Of a stretch of DNA of 13,791 nucleotides, positions 7,331 through 13,791 are shown piece after piece. A program made the translations under genes and the position numbers. Within the stretch, counting starts at the first letter, position 1. Each line of letters opens with the position of its first letter. Below the pieces are notes generated by a model, which ran no database searches, had not been told where the DNA came from, and saw only the letters and a list, made by a program, of their open reading frames with translations. The DNA is from an uncultured bacterium (lineage in GTDB: Bacteria > Bacteroidota > Bacteroidia > Bacteroidales > Muribaculaceae): positions 1-13,791 of the forward strand of contig CAJMNI010000053.1 of the NCBI GenBank assembly GCA_905214735.1, given 5' to 3'.

Positions 7331-8187
7331 CACCGACAGCACTCCAAGCCGTTCAGCATCCGGCCTCCGATCACCCGGCAGTCGATTCGTTGGCCGCCGA
7401 TTCCATAGTTGCCGACACGATCGTGCCAGGCGAGCAGCTCGGCGGCATAGTGCTTGTCGACAACTCCGCGCCGCTGCCTCCTCCCGCCGCTCCGGCGTCG
7501 GGAAACAGCTGGGGAATGTCGTGGGTGTTGCTCGGAATGGCGATCCTTTTCTGCATCATCGGCCTTCGATTCAAGAACTCACCGAGGTTCCTGCGCGTGC
7601 TCTTCACCGACCTTTCCGACACCCGCATGCGCCACAACGCCTTCGACGACACCGTCAACGAGACGTCGCTCCTCTTTCTGCTCAATCTTCTCTGGGCATG
7701 CTGCATGGGAGTCTTCCTCTGGGGAGCGGTAAGCCTCGTGATCCCGATGTCAGTCCCCCCGGAATATTCCATGCGCCCGCTGCCCGACAACCCGGCAGGC
7801 GGCATAGCGATCTGCTCCGGAGTGGCGCTCCTCTATATGCTCCTCATGCAGCTCGCCTACTGGACCGTTGGCTACGTCTTCACCGACACCGCCCATGCCC
7901 GGCTCTGGCTCAAGGGAGCGAACGCCTCCACGGCCCTCATGGCAGTGCCCTTTCTGGTCATCGCCCTCCTCATGCTCTGCTATCCGCAATGGAACGAAAC
8001 TTTGCTCATAATTGCGGCAATTATCTTCATTTTGGGCAAAATCATCTTTATTTTCAAAGGATTTCGCATTTTTTTCACCCGATTTTCGTCGTGGTTGCTT
8101 TTTTTGTACTACCTTTGCAGTCTAGAAATCGTACCGCTCGTTTTCACGGCCGTAGCGGCGGCCGTGGCCTGTGTATATTTTCTCTAA
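7327..8187 (+). CDS. DUF4271 domain membrane protein
   Basis: A 286-residue protein of unknown function from a family found in Bacteroidota and often seen next to hemD, as here. The start is the ATG at 7327, which overlaps the stop of the SDR gene (ATGA), rather than an in-frame ATG 27 nt upstream. About 60 N-terminal residues are low-complexity and rich in Ala, Pro, Asp and Val. About six hydrophobic segments follow (roughly 64-80, 113-139, 160-184, 201-219, 225-246 and 253-284). The C-terminal FLYYLCSLEIVPL block (259-271) is the family's recognisable motif. The last 180 nt of the gene are conspicuously AT- and T-rich and contain the promoter of hemD. Function unknown; translational coupling ties it to the envelope-type operon. 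Confidence 0.85.
   Translation: MTPTALQAVQHPASDHPAVDSLAADSIVADTIVPGEQLGGIVLVDNSAPLPPPAAPASGNSWGMSWVLLGMAILFCIIGLRFKNSPRFLRVLFTDLSDTRMRHNAFDDTVNETSLLFLLNLLWACCMGVFLWGAVSLVIPMSVPPEYSMRPLPDNPAGGIAICSGVALLYMLLMQLAYWTVGYVFTDTAHARLWLKGANASTALMAVPFLVIALLMLCYPQWNETLLIIAAIIFILGKIIFIFKGFRIFFTRFSSWLLFLYYLCSLEIVPLVFTAVAAAVACVYFL
8085..8117 (+). promoter_or_regulatory. Promoter for hemD inside the DUF4271 gene
   Basis: TACCTTTG (8110-8117, followed by C) is a perfect Bacteroidota -7 element. A TTCG (8085-8088, one mismatch to TTTG) lies 21 nt upstream. It is set in AT-rich coding sequence about 120 nt before the hemD ATG, so hemD can be transcribed apart from the upstream operon. Confidence 0.65.
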
Positions 8188-8197
8188 GAAAGACACC

Positions 8198-8234
8198 GCT
8201 CTTAACAGCAAACCACCCCGCTTTTAACAGCAAA
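8198..8234 (+). repeat. Short direct repeat in the hemD leader
   Basis: GCTCTTAACAGCAAA (8198-8212) and GCTTTTAACAGCAAA (8220-8234) differ at one base and are 22 bp apart. The second copy ends 4 nt before the hemD ATG. This could be a tandem duplication of the translation-initiation region or a binding site; the sequence cannot decide. Confidence 0.6.
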
Positions 8235-8238
8235 ACTA

Positions 8239-9000
8239 ATGAAGATAAAGAAAATCCTTGTTTCGCAGCCCAAGCCCTCCGGCGACAAATCTCCATACTT
8301 CGACATCGCTAAAAAATATAACATCGAGATGGTGTTCCGTCCCTTCATCAAGACCGAGGGGCTCACGGCAAAAGAATTCCGCCAGGCAAAGGTGAACCTC
8401 GCCGACTTCACGGCAGTGATCTTCACGTCGAAGGCCGCCATCGACAATTTCTTCCGTCTGTGCGAGGAAATGAGGGTAAAGGTGCCCGACACGATGCGCT
8501 ATTTCTGCACCACCGAGGCCATCGCACTCTATCTCCAGAAATATATCGTCTACCGCAAGCGCAAGATCTTCTTCGGCGCGTCGGGCAAACTCAACGACGA
8601 CACCCTGCTTGCGGCCATAGACAAGAACAAGAAAGAGAAATTCCTCTTCCCCATATCCGACGTCCATAAGGAAGACACCGCGATCCTCGAAGGGCGCGGC
8701 ATCGACGTCACCAAAGCCGTGATGTTCCGCACTGTCAGCAACGATTTCAGCGCCGACGAGCCGTTTGACTACGACATGCTGCTCTTCTTCAGCCCGGCAG
8801 GAATCGCGAGTCTGAAGAAAAACTTCCCCGATTTCGACCAGGACAAGCAGAACATCTATCTCGGCGGATTCGGTCCGACGACCGTAAAGGCAATCCAGGA
8901 CGCCGGCCTTCGCGCCGACATCCAGGCGCCCAATTCCGAACACCGCTCCATGCCCGGAGCCCTCGGCGCTTTCATCGAAGCGCTCGGGGAGAACGCCTGA
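8239..9000 (+). CDS. hemD: Uroporphyrinogen-III synthase
   Basis: A 253-residue cytoplasmic enzyme that closes linear hydroxymethylbilane into uroporphyrinogen III with inversion of ring D, the branch-point precursor of haem, sirohaem and corrins. HemD proteins diverge strongly, but the two-lobed pattern is clear. The first lobe holds the AVIFTSKAAIDNF block (59-71) and the second holds LLFFSPAGI (181-189). GGFGPTTVKAIQDAGL (209-224) corresponds to the conserved C-terminal 'G.tTa.a....G' segment. The length is normal. The DUF4271-hemD order is a common Bacteroidota arrangement, which strengthens the call. It has its own promoter (8085-8117) and is probably read through into the next gene, 51 nt downstream, since no terminator is seen between them. 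Confidence 0.88.
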   Translation: MKIKKILVSQPKPSGDKSPYFDIAKKYNIEMVFRPFIKTEGLTAKEFRQAKVNLADFTAVIFTSKAAIDNFFRLCEEMRVKVPDTMRYFCTTEAIALYLQKYIVYRKRKIFFGASGKLNDDTLLAAIDKNKKEKFLFPISDVHKEDTAILEGRGIDVTKAVMFRTVSNDFSADEPFDYDMLLFFSPAGIASLKKNFPDFDQDKQNIYLGGFGPTTVKAIQDAGLRADIQAPNSEHRSMPGALGAFIEALGENA

Positions 9001-9051
9001 CGCAGGCTTCCGTCCCCTCCGCGGCAGGGAGAGAAACATACTCCATAGCCC

Positions 9052-12027
9052 ATGAAAAGTGTCAACGACAACATGCTGAGCCGCCTCTATCTCAAAGACA
9101 CGGCGTTTCAGGACCTGATGCAACGGCGCATCTTCAATGTGCTTCTCATCGCCACCCCCTACGATGCCTTCATGCTCGAGGAAGACGGCCGCGTCGAGGA
9201 GCAGGTCTATAACGAATATGTCGCGCTCAACCTCTCGTCGCCCCCGCGCTTCACGAAGGTGGCCAACTATGAGGAGGCCTACGCCGAGCTCGCCTCGAAG
9301 AGCTACGACCTGATCATCGCCATGCCCGGCGTCGACATCAGCGAGACCTTCCGCGAGGCCGTGAACATCGACACTCTCTATCCGGAGATTCCTTTCGTGG
9401 TGCTCACCCCGTTCTCCAAGGAGGTGCGCCGGCGCATCGCCAACGAAGACCTCCGCGGCGTGGACTATGTCTTCTCCTGGCTCGGCAACGTCGACCTCAT
9501 CCTCGCCATCATCAAGCTGATCGAAGACAAGATGAACGCCGACAACGACATCAACGAGGTCGGGCTTCAGGCCATCCTTTTCGTGGAGGATTCGATCCGC
9601 TTCTATTCCTCGATACTTCCCTATCTTTTCAAATTCCTTCTCAAGCAGTCGATGGTGTTCTCCACCGAGGCTCTCAACGAGCACGAGGCGATGCTCCGCA
9701 TGCGCGGCCGCTCGAAAGTGCTCCTTGCCCGCGACTATGAGGAGGCCACGGCTCTGATCGACCGCTACGGCGACAACATCATGGGGCTGGTGACCGACGC
9801 CCGCTTCCCCGTCAACGGGGAGAAAGACCCGAGCGCCGGTCTGAAGCTTGCCAATTATCTTCACAAGAAGCGCCCTTACGCGCCGGTGATCATGGAGAGC
9901 CAGGAACGCGCCAACCGTCTGGTGGCAGAGGCGATGGGTTTCGACTTCCTCGACAAGGAGTCGAAGACGCTCCCGCTCGACCTTCGCAAGGCTGTGTCGA
10001 AACGTTTCGGTTTCGGCGACCTCGTGTTCCGCAATCCGGCCACGGGGGAGGAGCTGCAGCGCGTCACGAACCTCAAGCAGCTCCAGAAAAAGATCTTCGA
10101 GATTCCCGACGACGTGCTCTATTACTATTGCGCCGACAACAGCATAAGCCGCTGGCTCTATAGCCGCGCCCTCTTCCCGATAGCCGACGCTCTGCGCAGC
10201 TTCAAGTTCGACGACATCGCCGACGCCCCGATGGTGCGCAAGCTCGTGTTCGAATGCATCGTGCGCTATCGCCGCATGAAAAACCGCGGCGTTGTGGCCG
10301 TCTTCAATAAAGACGCCTACGACAACTACAGCAACTTCGCCCGCATCGGCCAGGGGTCGATGGGTGGCAAAGGTCGCGGTCTGGCCTTCATCGACCAGAT
10401 CATAAAGCGGAATCCCGTCTGCGACAATTTCGACGGCGTTCAGCTTACGATTCCCCACACGGTGGTGGTATGCACCGACATCTTCGACGAATTCATGGAC
10501 CGCAACAATCTCTATCCGGTGGCTCTCTCCGACGCTCCCGACTGTGAGATTCTGCGCCGCTTCTTGGAGGCGGAGCTTCCGGAAAGCGTGATGGATGATT
10601 TCCGCGCCTTCTTCGACGTGGTGCGCCGCCCGCTGGCCGTGCGCAGTTCGTCGCTGCTCGAAGATTCCCATTATCAGCCTTTCGCCGGCATCTATTCCAC
10701 ATATATGGTTCCCTTCGTGGAAGACACCGAGTCGCGTCTGAAGATGCTCTGCGACGCTGTGAAGGCCGTCTATGCCTCGGTGTTCTATTCCGATTCGAAG
10801 GCTTATATGAACGCCACGAGCAATGTGATCGACCAGGAGAAGATGGCTGTGATCCTCCAGGGGGTCGTGGGGCGCGAGCATGAGGGATATTTCTATCCGA
10901 GTTTTTCGGGCGTGGGGCGTTCTCTGAATTATTACCCTGTGGGCGCCGAGAAGGCCGAGGAGGGTGTGGCGGAGGTTGCCACAGGCCTTGGCGAATATAT
11001 CGTCGACGGCGGCAAGGCGCTCCGTTTCTCGCCGAAACACCCCGACAAGGTGCTCCAGACGTCGACGCTCGAATTGGCGCTGCGCGACACCCAGACCTAT
11101 CTCTACGGTCTGCCGATGCGCACTGTCGACAGCAGCGAGTTCACCTGCGACGACAGTTTCAACATAGCGAAACTTTCCGTGGCCGACGCTTTCAAGACCG
11201 GCGCGCTGAAATATCTTGTGTCGACGTTTGATGTGGAAGACCGCATCATCCGCGACAACGATCTCGGCCCGGGGCGCAAAGTGGTGACGTTTGCCAACGT
11301 GCTGAAGCACGAGCGTTTCCCGCTGGCCAAGATTGTCGATTTCATGCTCTCTACGGGGCAGTATGAGATGGGACGTCCGGTGGAGATCGAGTTTGCCGGC
11401 AACATCAACGCCGTTCCGGGTGAGGATGGCCGCAAGGGAACGATGTATTGGCTGCAGATTCGCCCGATCGTCGACAAGAAGGAGATGCTCGACGATTCGG
11501 TCACCGAAGTCGACGACAAGGATGTGATCGTGCGCTCGAACACTGCCTTAGGCCACGGCCTGATGGATGGTGTGCAGGATATCGTCTATGTGAAGCCTGA
11601 GGCGTTCGACAATATGCTTACGCGCGAGATTGCCGAGGAGGTTGGCGAGCTTAACGAAAAGCTCACGAAAGCAGGTCGGCCATACGTGCTGATCGGTCCG
11701 GGTCGCTGGGGCACGTCGGATCCGTCGCTTGGCATCCCGGTTCGTTGGGCACAGATCGCCGGAGCGCGTCTGATCGTCGAGATGGCCATGCCGGGTTACC
11801 GCATCGAGCCTTCGCAGGGCACGCACTTCTTCCAGAACCTCACCAGCTTCGGCACCGGCTATTTCACCGTCGATCCCAACGCCGGCAACGGCATGATCGA
11901 CCTTGACTACATGGCCTCGCAGCCCGCCGACATAAGCACCGAGCATCTGAAAGTGATCCACTTCGACGCTCCCCTCCAGATAGCCATCAACGGTCGCAAG
12001 TCGAAAGGCGTAGTAATGAAGCCCTGA
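9052..12027 (+). CDS. Double receiver-like plus PEP/pyruvate-binding (PPDK_N) domain protein, usually labelled PEP synthase
   Basis: A 991-residue cytoplasmic protein. Residues 27-150 resemble a response-regulator receiver, but the phospho-acceptor position is lost (Y-D-L-I-I-A90-M-P). Residues 174-310 form a second receiver-like domain in which the key residues look intact: acid pair E179-D180, acceptor D249 (VTDARFP), S283 (IMES) and K302 (FLDKE). Residues about 430-805 are the nucleotide-binding half of PEP synthase/pyruvate phosphate dikinase: GQGSMGGKGRGL (433-444), R531-S-S-S-L-L-E-D538, and the closing Q802-x-R-P805. The last 187 residues contain IGPGRWGTSDPSLGIP and EPSQGTHFFQNL. They show no TSH-type phosphohistidine motif and no PEP-binding barrel. 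Real PEP synthase needs those parts, so that reaction is unlikely. Inferred: an ATP-dependent phosphotransfer or regulatory protein under receiver control. An alternative start is the ATG at codon 8. No cognate histidine kinase is nearby. Confidence 0.82.
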   Translation: MKSVNDNMLSRLYLKDTAFQDLMQRRIFNVLLIATPYDAFMLEEDGRVEEQVYNEYVALNLSSPPRFTKVANYEEAYAELASKSYDLIIAMPGVDISETFREAVNIDTLYPEIPFVVLTPFSKEVRRRIANEDLRGVDYVFSWLGNVDLILAIIKLIEDKMNADNDINEVGLQAILFVEDSIRFYSSILPYLFKFLLKQSMVFSTEALNEHEAMLRMRGRSKVLLARDYEEATALIDRYGDNIMGLVTDARFPVNGEKDPSAGLKLANYLHKKRPYAPVIMESQERANRLVAEAMGFDFLDKESKTLPLDLRKAVSKRFGFGDLVFRNPATGEELQRVTNLKQLQKKIFEIPDDVLYYYCADNSISRWLYSRALFPIADALRSFKFDDIADAPMVRKLVFECIVRYRRMKNRGVVAVFNKDAYDNYSNFARIGQGSMGGKGRGLAFIDQIIKRNPVCDNFDGVQLTIPHTVVVCTDIFDEFMDRNNLYPVALSDAPDCEILRRFLEAELPESVMDDFRAFFDVVRRPLAVRSSSLLEDSHYQPFAGIYSTYMVPFVEDTESRLKMLCDAVKAVYASVFYSDSKAYMNATSNVIDQEKMAVILQGVVGREHEGYFYPSFSGVGRSLNYYPVGAEKAEEGVAEVATGLGEYIVDGGKALRFSPKHPDKVLQTSTLELALRDTQTYLYGLPMRTVDSSEFTCDDSFNIAKLSVADAFKTGALKYLVSTFDVEDRIIRDNDLGPGRKVVTFANVLKHERFPLAKIVDFMLSTGQYEMGRPVEIEFAGNINAVPGEDGRKGTMYWLQIRPIVDKKEMLDDSVTEVDDKDVIVRSNTALGHGLMDGVQDIVYVKPEAFDNMLTREIAEEVGELNEKLTKAGRPYVLIGPGRWGTSDPSLGIPVRWAQIAGARLIVEMAMPGYRIEPSQGTHFFQNLTSFGTGYFTVDPNAGNGMIDLDYMASQPADISTEHLKVIHFDAPLQIAINGRKSKGVVMKP

Positions 12028-12088
12028 TGGCGGAAAAGAGATTGTGGATCAGAACCTTAAAATTTTAGAATCAAGCTAAATGTCAACG

Positions 12089-12133
12089 AAATGGTTCCCT
12101 AACCCCAAAATTTTGGGACTTAGGGAACCATTT
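12089..12133. repeat. Perfect inverted repeat with nested palindrome
   Basis: The arms AAATGGTTCCCTAA (12089-12102) and TTAGGGAACCATTT (12120-12133) are perfectly complementary. Inside them sits the palindrome CCCAAAATTTTGGG (12104-12117), so nearly the whole 45-nt element folds into one hairpin. It begins 62 nt after the stop of the receiver-PPDK_N gene. It could end its transcript, but no T-tract follows on either strand. Confidence 0.75.
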
Positions 12134-12187
12134 CACGGCAAAATTCATGAAAATATTTGCCCCGATCCGATGATTCTCCGGGAGCAG

Positions 12188-12208
12188 CGTGCCGACCGAA
12201 TCGGCACG
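12188..12208. repeat. Inverted repeat, 8-bp stem
   Basis: CGTGCCGA (12188-12195) and TCGGCACG (12201-12208) form a perfect stem with loop CCGAA. No T-tract follows on either strand, so a terminator role is doubtful. Confidence 0.55.
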
Positions 12209-12231
12209 AAGAAAATTTTAGAGGACATATA

Positions 12232-12250
12232 CCTTTTCCCCTGGAAAAGG
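12232..12250. repeat. Inverted repeat, 8-bp stem
   Basis: CCTTTTCC (12232-12239) and GGAAAAGG (12243-12250) form a perfect stem with a 3-nt loop. Further outward, ACATATA and the ATATATCCCC around 12265-12274 extend the symmetry imperfectly. It lies about 50 nt beyond the end of the broken minus-strand gene and could have been part of its terminator. Confidence 0.5.
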
Positions 12251-12297
12251 AACTTTCTTGAAAAATATATCCCCTTACTCTAAAAAGGTGTTTAGGT

Positions 12298-12545
12298 CTA
12301 AGACTTCGATGATTCTCCGGCGTTAATTAGGTCCGATATTTTCTGGATAAGCAATTTTGTCGGCTGGAACAAAGGCTCAACTTCATCTTGATCCCAATCA
12401 TAATCGTCGTTATAATCCCCGGTCTGGCGCCCATTTATCTTCTTCGGTTAACCCCATAATTGAATTCCGTCTTTAACAACATTGTGGTAAAAAGGTGTAA
12501 AATGTTGAGCCATCCATTTCTTGGCCGTATAGATTACGGGATTGA
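12298..12545 (-). pseudogene. 3' remnant of an unidentified gene, cut by an IS21 element and an in-frame stop
   Basis: Read on the minus strand, one frame from 12545 to the TAG at 12300-12298 looks like real protein but is interrupted by a TAA at 12450-12448. The part before it includes NPVIYTAKKWMAQHF and ends DGIQLWG. The part after it starts PKKINGRQTGDYNDDYDWD and includes EVEPLFQPTKLLIQKI. Composition on both sides is ordinary for a soluble protein, with an acidic patch and then an amphipathic helix. Both lie in exactly the same frame, so a single nonsense mutation explains the break. The 5' part is missing because the IS21 terminus begins at about 12546. The segment is AT-richer than the left-hand operons, which suggests acquired DNA. 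I do not recognise the family. It was found by hand translation and is too broken to be a normal open frame. Confidence 0.6.
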
Positions 12546-12560
12546 TGTCGGTTCTACGTA

Positions 12561-12606
12561 TTCCGGACGATATCCGTTCACCTTTTCCGGTGATATCCGT
12601 TCACAC
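12561..12606. repeat. IS21 terminal repeats, two tandem copies
   Basis: TTCCGGACGATATCCGTTCAC and TTCCGGTGATATCCGTTCAC lie 24 bp apart and differ by one indel and one base. Repeated binding sites like these at the element ends are typical of IS21 and are thought to bind the IstA transposase. Confidence 0.75.
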
Positions 12607-12629
12607 AGTCGATGGTTGATGGCGCGAAG

Positions 12630-13349
12630 TTAATACTTTTTTCTTACACTCTCTCCGTTTAGCTGGATTCTTGTCGATTTATGGACAAGGCGGTCCAGAC
12701 AGGCTTCCGCTATGAGTGGATTCCCGATTACGTCATACCAGTCCTTGACCGGGAGCTGGGATGTGATAATCAGTCCCTTCTTGCGATAGCGGTCGTCGAC
12801 AAGCTGCTCGAAGTCGTTCTGCTGTTGTCCTTGAAGTTTTTTCATTCCGAAGTCATCAAGGATCAGCAGATCCGTTTTTGCCAGTCTGTCGAGGAAGGTT
12901 ATGGCGTGTCCCTGCAGACGCTCCAGATCAAGTCTTTCAAGCAGCCGCTGCATGTTGAAGTACGCCACCGTCATGCCGGAACGGCATGCGCGGTCGCCCA
13001 GGGCGGTGGCCAGATAGCTTTTCCCGGTTCCGGTCGCGCCGGTGATGATTACCGAGTGTCCGTCGCGGATGAAATCACACTTTGCAAGCTGTTCGACCAA
13101 CGAGGCCTCGATGCCGCGTTTGGGATCCGTGTCTATCTCTTCGACCAACGCCGGATAAGGGAAGGCCGCATTTTTCAGAAGACGGTTTATCCGGTTGCAG
13201 TTACGTGTGTCTTTTTCAGCCTGTATCAGAAGCTGGAGGCCGTCGGCAAGAGTGAGCCTGTCGACCTGTCTGGTCTCAAAAAGAGAGACCCATTTCTCTG
13301 CCATCCCCGAGAGTCTGAGACTCTGGAGGGCGATTCTTGTTTCTTCCAT
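12630..13349 (-). CDS. istB: IS21-family transposition helper ATPase IstB
   Basis: A 239-residue AAA+ ATPase related to DnaC. It binds target DNA, oligomerises and activates the IstA transposase. The Walker A motif is G104-A-T-G-T-G-K110-S111 and the Walker B motif is LLILD165-D166-F-G. The sensor-like ITSQLPVKDW (195-204) and the C-terminal DRLVHKSTRIQL segment are typical of IstB. The length is normal for the family and the frame is intact. It starts 21 nt after the istA stop, and its own stop lies 24 nt from the inner terminal repeat. No frameshift or missing motif is seen, so the ATPase is probably functional. Confidence 0.95.
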   Translation of the reverse strand: MEETRIALQSLRLSGMAEKWVSLFETRQVDRLTLADGLQLLIQAEKDTRNCNRINRLLKNAAFPYPALVEEIDTDPKRGIEASLVEQLAKCDFIRDGHSVIITGATGTGKSYLATALGDRACRSGMTVAYFNMQRLLERLDLERLQGHAITFLDRLAKTDLLILDDFGMKKLQGQQQNDFEQLVDDRYRKKGLIITSQLPVKDWYDVIGNPLIAEACLDRLVHKSTRIQLNGESVRKKY

Positions 13350-13370
13350 CTGATTCGTTTTCTTATGGTT

Positions 13371-13791
13371 TTATGCAAATTTCTTTTTACCTCTGAGATT
13401 CTCTCCGTCGGATGGAGACGGATTGTCGGAACCGTGAGAGCGGTTTGCGACATCCAGTCTGTTCATTGATTCCAGTATCAGGGAGAAGGCTTTTGAAGAG
13501 AACACCTGCCGCTGGGCCGCCGCCAGACATGCCTGCGCGATGATGTGAGGCGGATACCTACGTGCGTTGGCAAGGATGCCGTTGCAGGTGTTGTAGCGGC
13601 ATTCCACGGCGAAGCCGCGGCTGATGCCGTCCTCGAAGACGGCGCTGACGTATTTCTCCAGTTCCGGGGATATGGCGTATGCCCTGCGGCGGTATGCATC
13701 GATGTTCTGGTTACGTATCCATGCGGAGTTGGAGGTCAGATGGCTCTCGTCCGTCACATAAGGATTGAAGCGGTCGAACGAACGGCGGTGG
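13371..13791 (-). CDS. istA: IS21-family transposase IstA, C-terminal part (cut by window edge)
   Basis: The frame is open from the window edge to the stop at 13371, about 140 residues. This is the C-terminal domain of IstA, after the DDE catalytic core, which lies outside the window. The segment WIRNQNIDAYRRRAYAISPE and the following block with RYNTCNGILANARRYPP and IIAQACLAAAQRQV match the usual IstA tail pattern (R-x-C-x-GIL, then a helix with L-x-x-AC-x-x-A). The last 25 residues are a charged, low-complexity tail ending GKKKFA. A GTG at 13757 is not the start, because the coding frame continues upstream of it (FDRFNPY before the GTG-encoded valine). It is directly followed by istB. Confidence 0.85.
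   Translation of the reverse strand, partial: HRRSFDRFNPYVTDESHLTSNSAWIRNQNIDAYRRRAYAISPELEKYVSAVFEDGISRGFAVECRYNTCNGILANARRYPPHIIAQACLAAAQRQVFSSKAFSLILESMNRLDVANRSHGSDNPSPSDGENLRGKKKFA

Larger units (their letters stand above)
12028..12297. other. AT-rich spacer with clustered inverted repeats, no gene
   Basis: About 270 nt between the receiver-PPDK_N gene and the broken gene on the opposite strand. It is clearly AT-richer than the left flank and contains three perfect inverted repeats, plus AAAATTTTAGA twice (about 12059 and 12212). An open frame of 67 codons on the plus strand (12080-12283) runs straight through all three inverted repeats and has no recognisable features, so it is not called. 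Confidence 0.6.
12168..12320. repeat. 14-bp direct repeat, 139 bp apart
   Basis: CGATGATTCTCCGG occurs at 12168-12181 and again at 12307-12320. The second copy lies in the last codons of the broken gene. The enclosed 125 bp have no terminal inverted repeats, so it does not look like a transposon. It may mark a partial duplication of the gene's 3' end. Confidence 0.6.
12546..13791 (-). mobile_element. IS21-family insertion sequence (one end inside the window)
   Basis: The istA-istB gene pair, read right to left, defines an IS21-family element. The end downstream of istB carries two copies of a terminal repeat (12561-12582 and 12585-12606), as IS21 elements have at their ends. The outer boundary is placed at the TGT at 12546, since IS21 ends begin with TG; this could be off by some bases. 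The other end, and therefore the target-site duplication, lies beyond the window. Confidence 0.8.

Noticed and set aside
8236..11310. A 1024-codon open frame on the minus strand
   Set aside because: It lies antisense to hemD and the receiver-PPDK_N gene, both of which have clear motifs. Its His/Glu/Val/Gly-rich translation is the usual mirror of GC-rich coding sequence.
9052..12027. Phosphoenolpyruvate synthase (ppsA)
   Set aside because: Only the nucleotide-binding half is present; no phosphohistidine motif or PEP barrel can be found.
12080..12283. A 67-residue protein on the plus strand
   Set aside because: It reads through three perfect inverted repeats, has no recognisable domain and lies in a decayed spacer.
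12168..12320. Small transposon bounded by the 14-bp repeats
   Set aside because: The enclosed DNA has no terminal inverted repeats, and 14 bp is unusually long for a target duplication.
12681..13469. A 262-codon open frame on the plus strand
   Set aside because: It is antisense to istB, which has intact Walker motifs.
13371..13757. Complete small gene starting at the GTG at 13757
   Set aside because: The frame is open and IstA-like upstream of this codon to the window edge, so this is the tail of istA.

Overview
The window looks like a chromosomal piece of a GC-rich member of the Bacteroidales, probably Muribaculaceae-like. The support is Bacteroidota-type promoters (TTTG, about 20 nt, TAnnTTTG), the lack of clear Shine-Dalgarno sites, the lineage-typical families DUF2723 and DUF4271 next to hemD, and the 5S rRNA sequence. 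The genus is an inference.

Layout. (1) Positions 1-511 hold the 3' end of a 5S rRNA gene with its intrinsic terminator. Three further tandem 84-bp copies of '5S tail plus terminator' follow, then a degenerate 22-bp-period repeat. (2) Positions 515-1450, minus strand, carry a two-gene redox operon: a C_GCAxxG_C_C cysteine protein and a small nitroreductase. (3) Positions 1451-1772 are a divergent regulatory region with one consensus promoter on each strand. (4) Positions 1773-8187, plus strand, form a tight operon: a 1279-residue DUF2723 GT-C-like membrane protein, a NodB-type polysaccharide deacetylase, an extended SDR and a DUF4271 membrane protein. (5) Positions 8239-12027 carry hemD, with its own promoter inside the end of the DUF4271 gene, and a 991-residue protein joining two receiver-like domains to the nucleotide-binding half of PEP synthase. 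(6) Positions 12028-12297 are an AT-rich spacer with three perfect inverted repeats. (7) Positions 12298-13791, minus strand, hold the 3' remnant of an unidentified gene, broken by an in-frame TAA. It abuts the end of an IS21-family element (istB complete, istA cut by the window edge).

How the genes may work together. The DUF2723/deacetylase/SDR/DUF4271 operon reads as a cell-envelope or glycoconjugate module. The GT-C-like protein would act at the periplasmic face, while the deacetylase and SDR, which lack visible signal peptides, would act on sugars at the cytoplasmic side. HemD belongs to tetrapyrrole synthesis. The receiver-PPDK_N protein is the most interesting gene. It lacks the phosphohistidine and PEP-barrel parts needed for PEP synthase chemistry, so the usual 'PEP synthase' label is probably wrong. 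No clearly new defence or mobile system is visible. The accessory part at the right edge is an ordinary IS21 insertion into decayed DNA.
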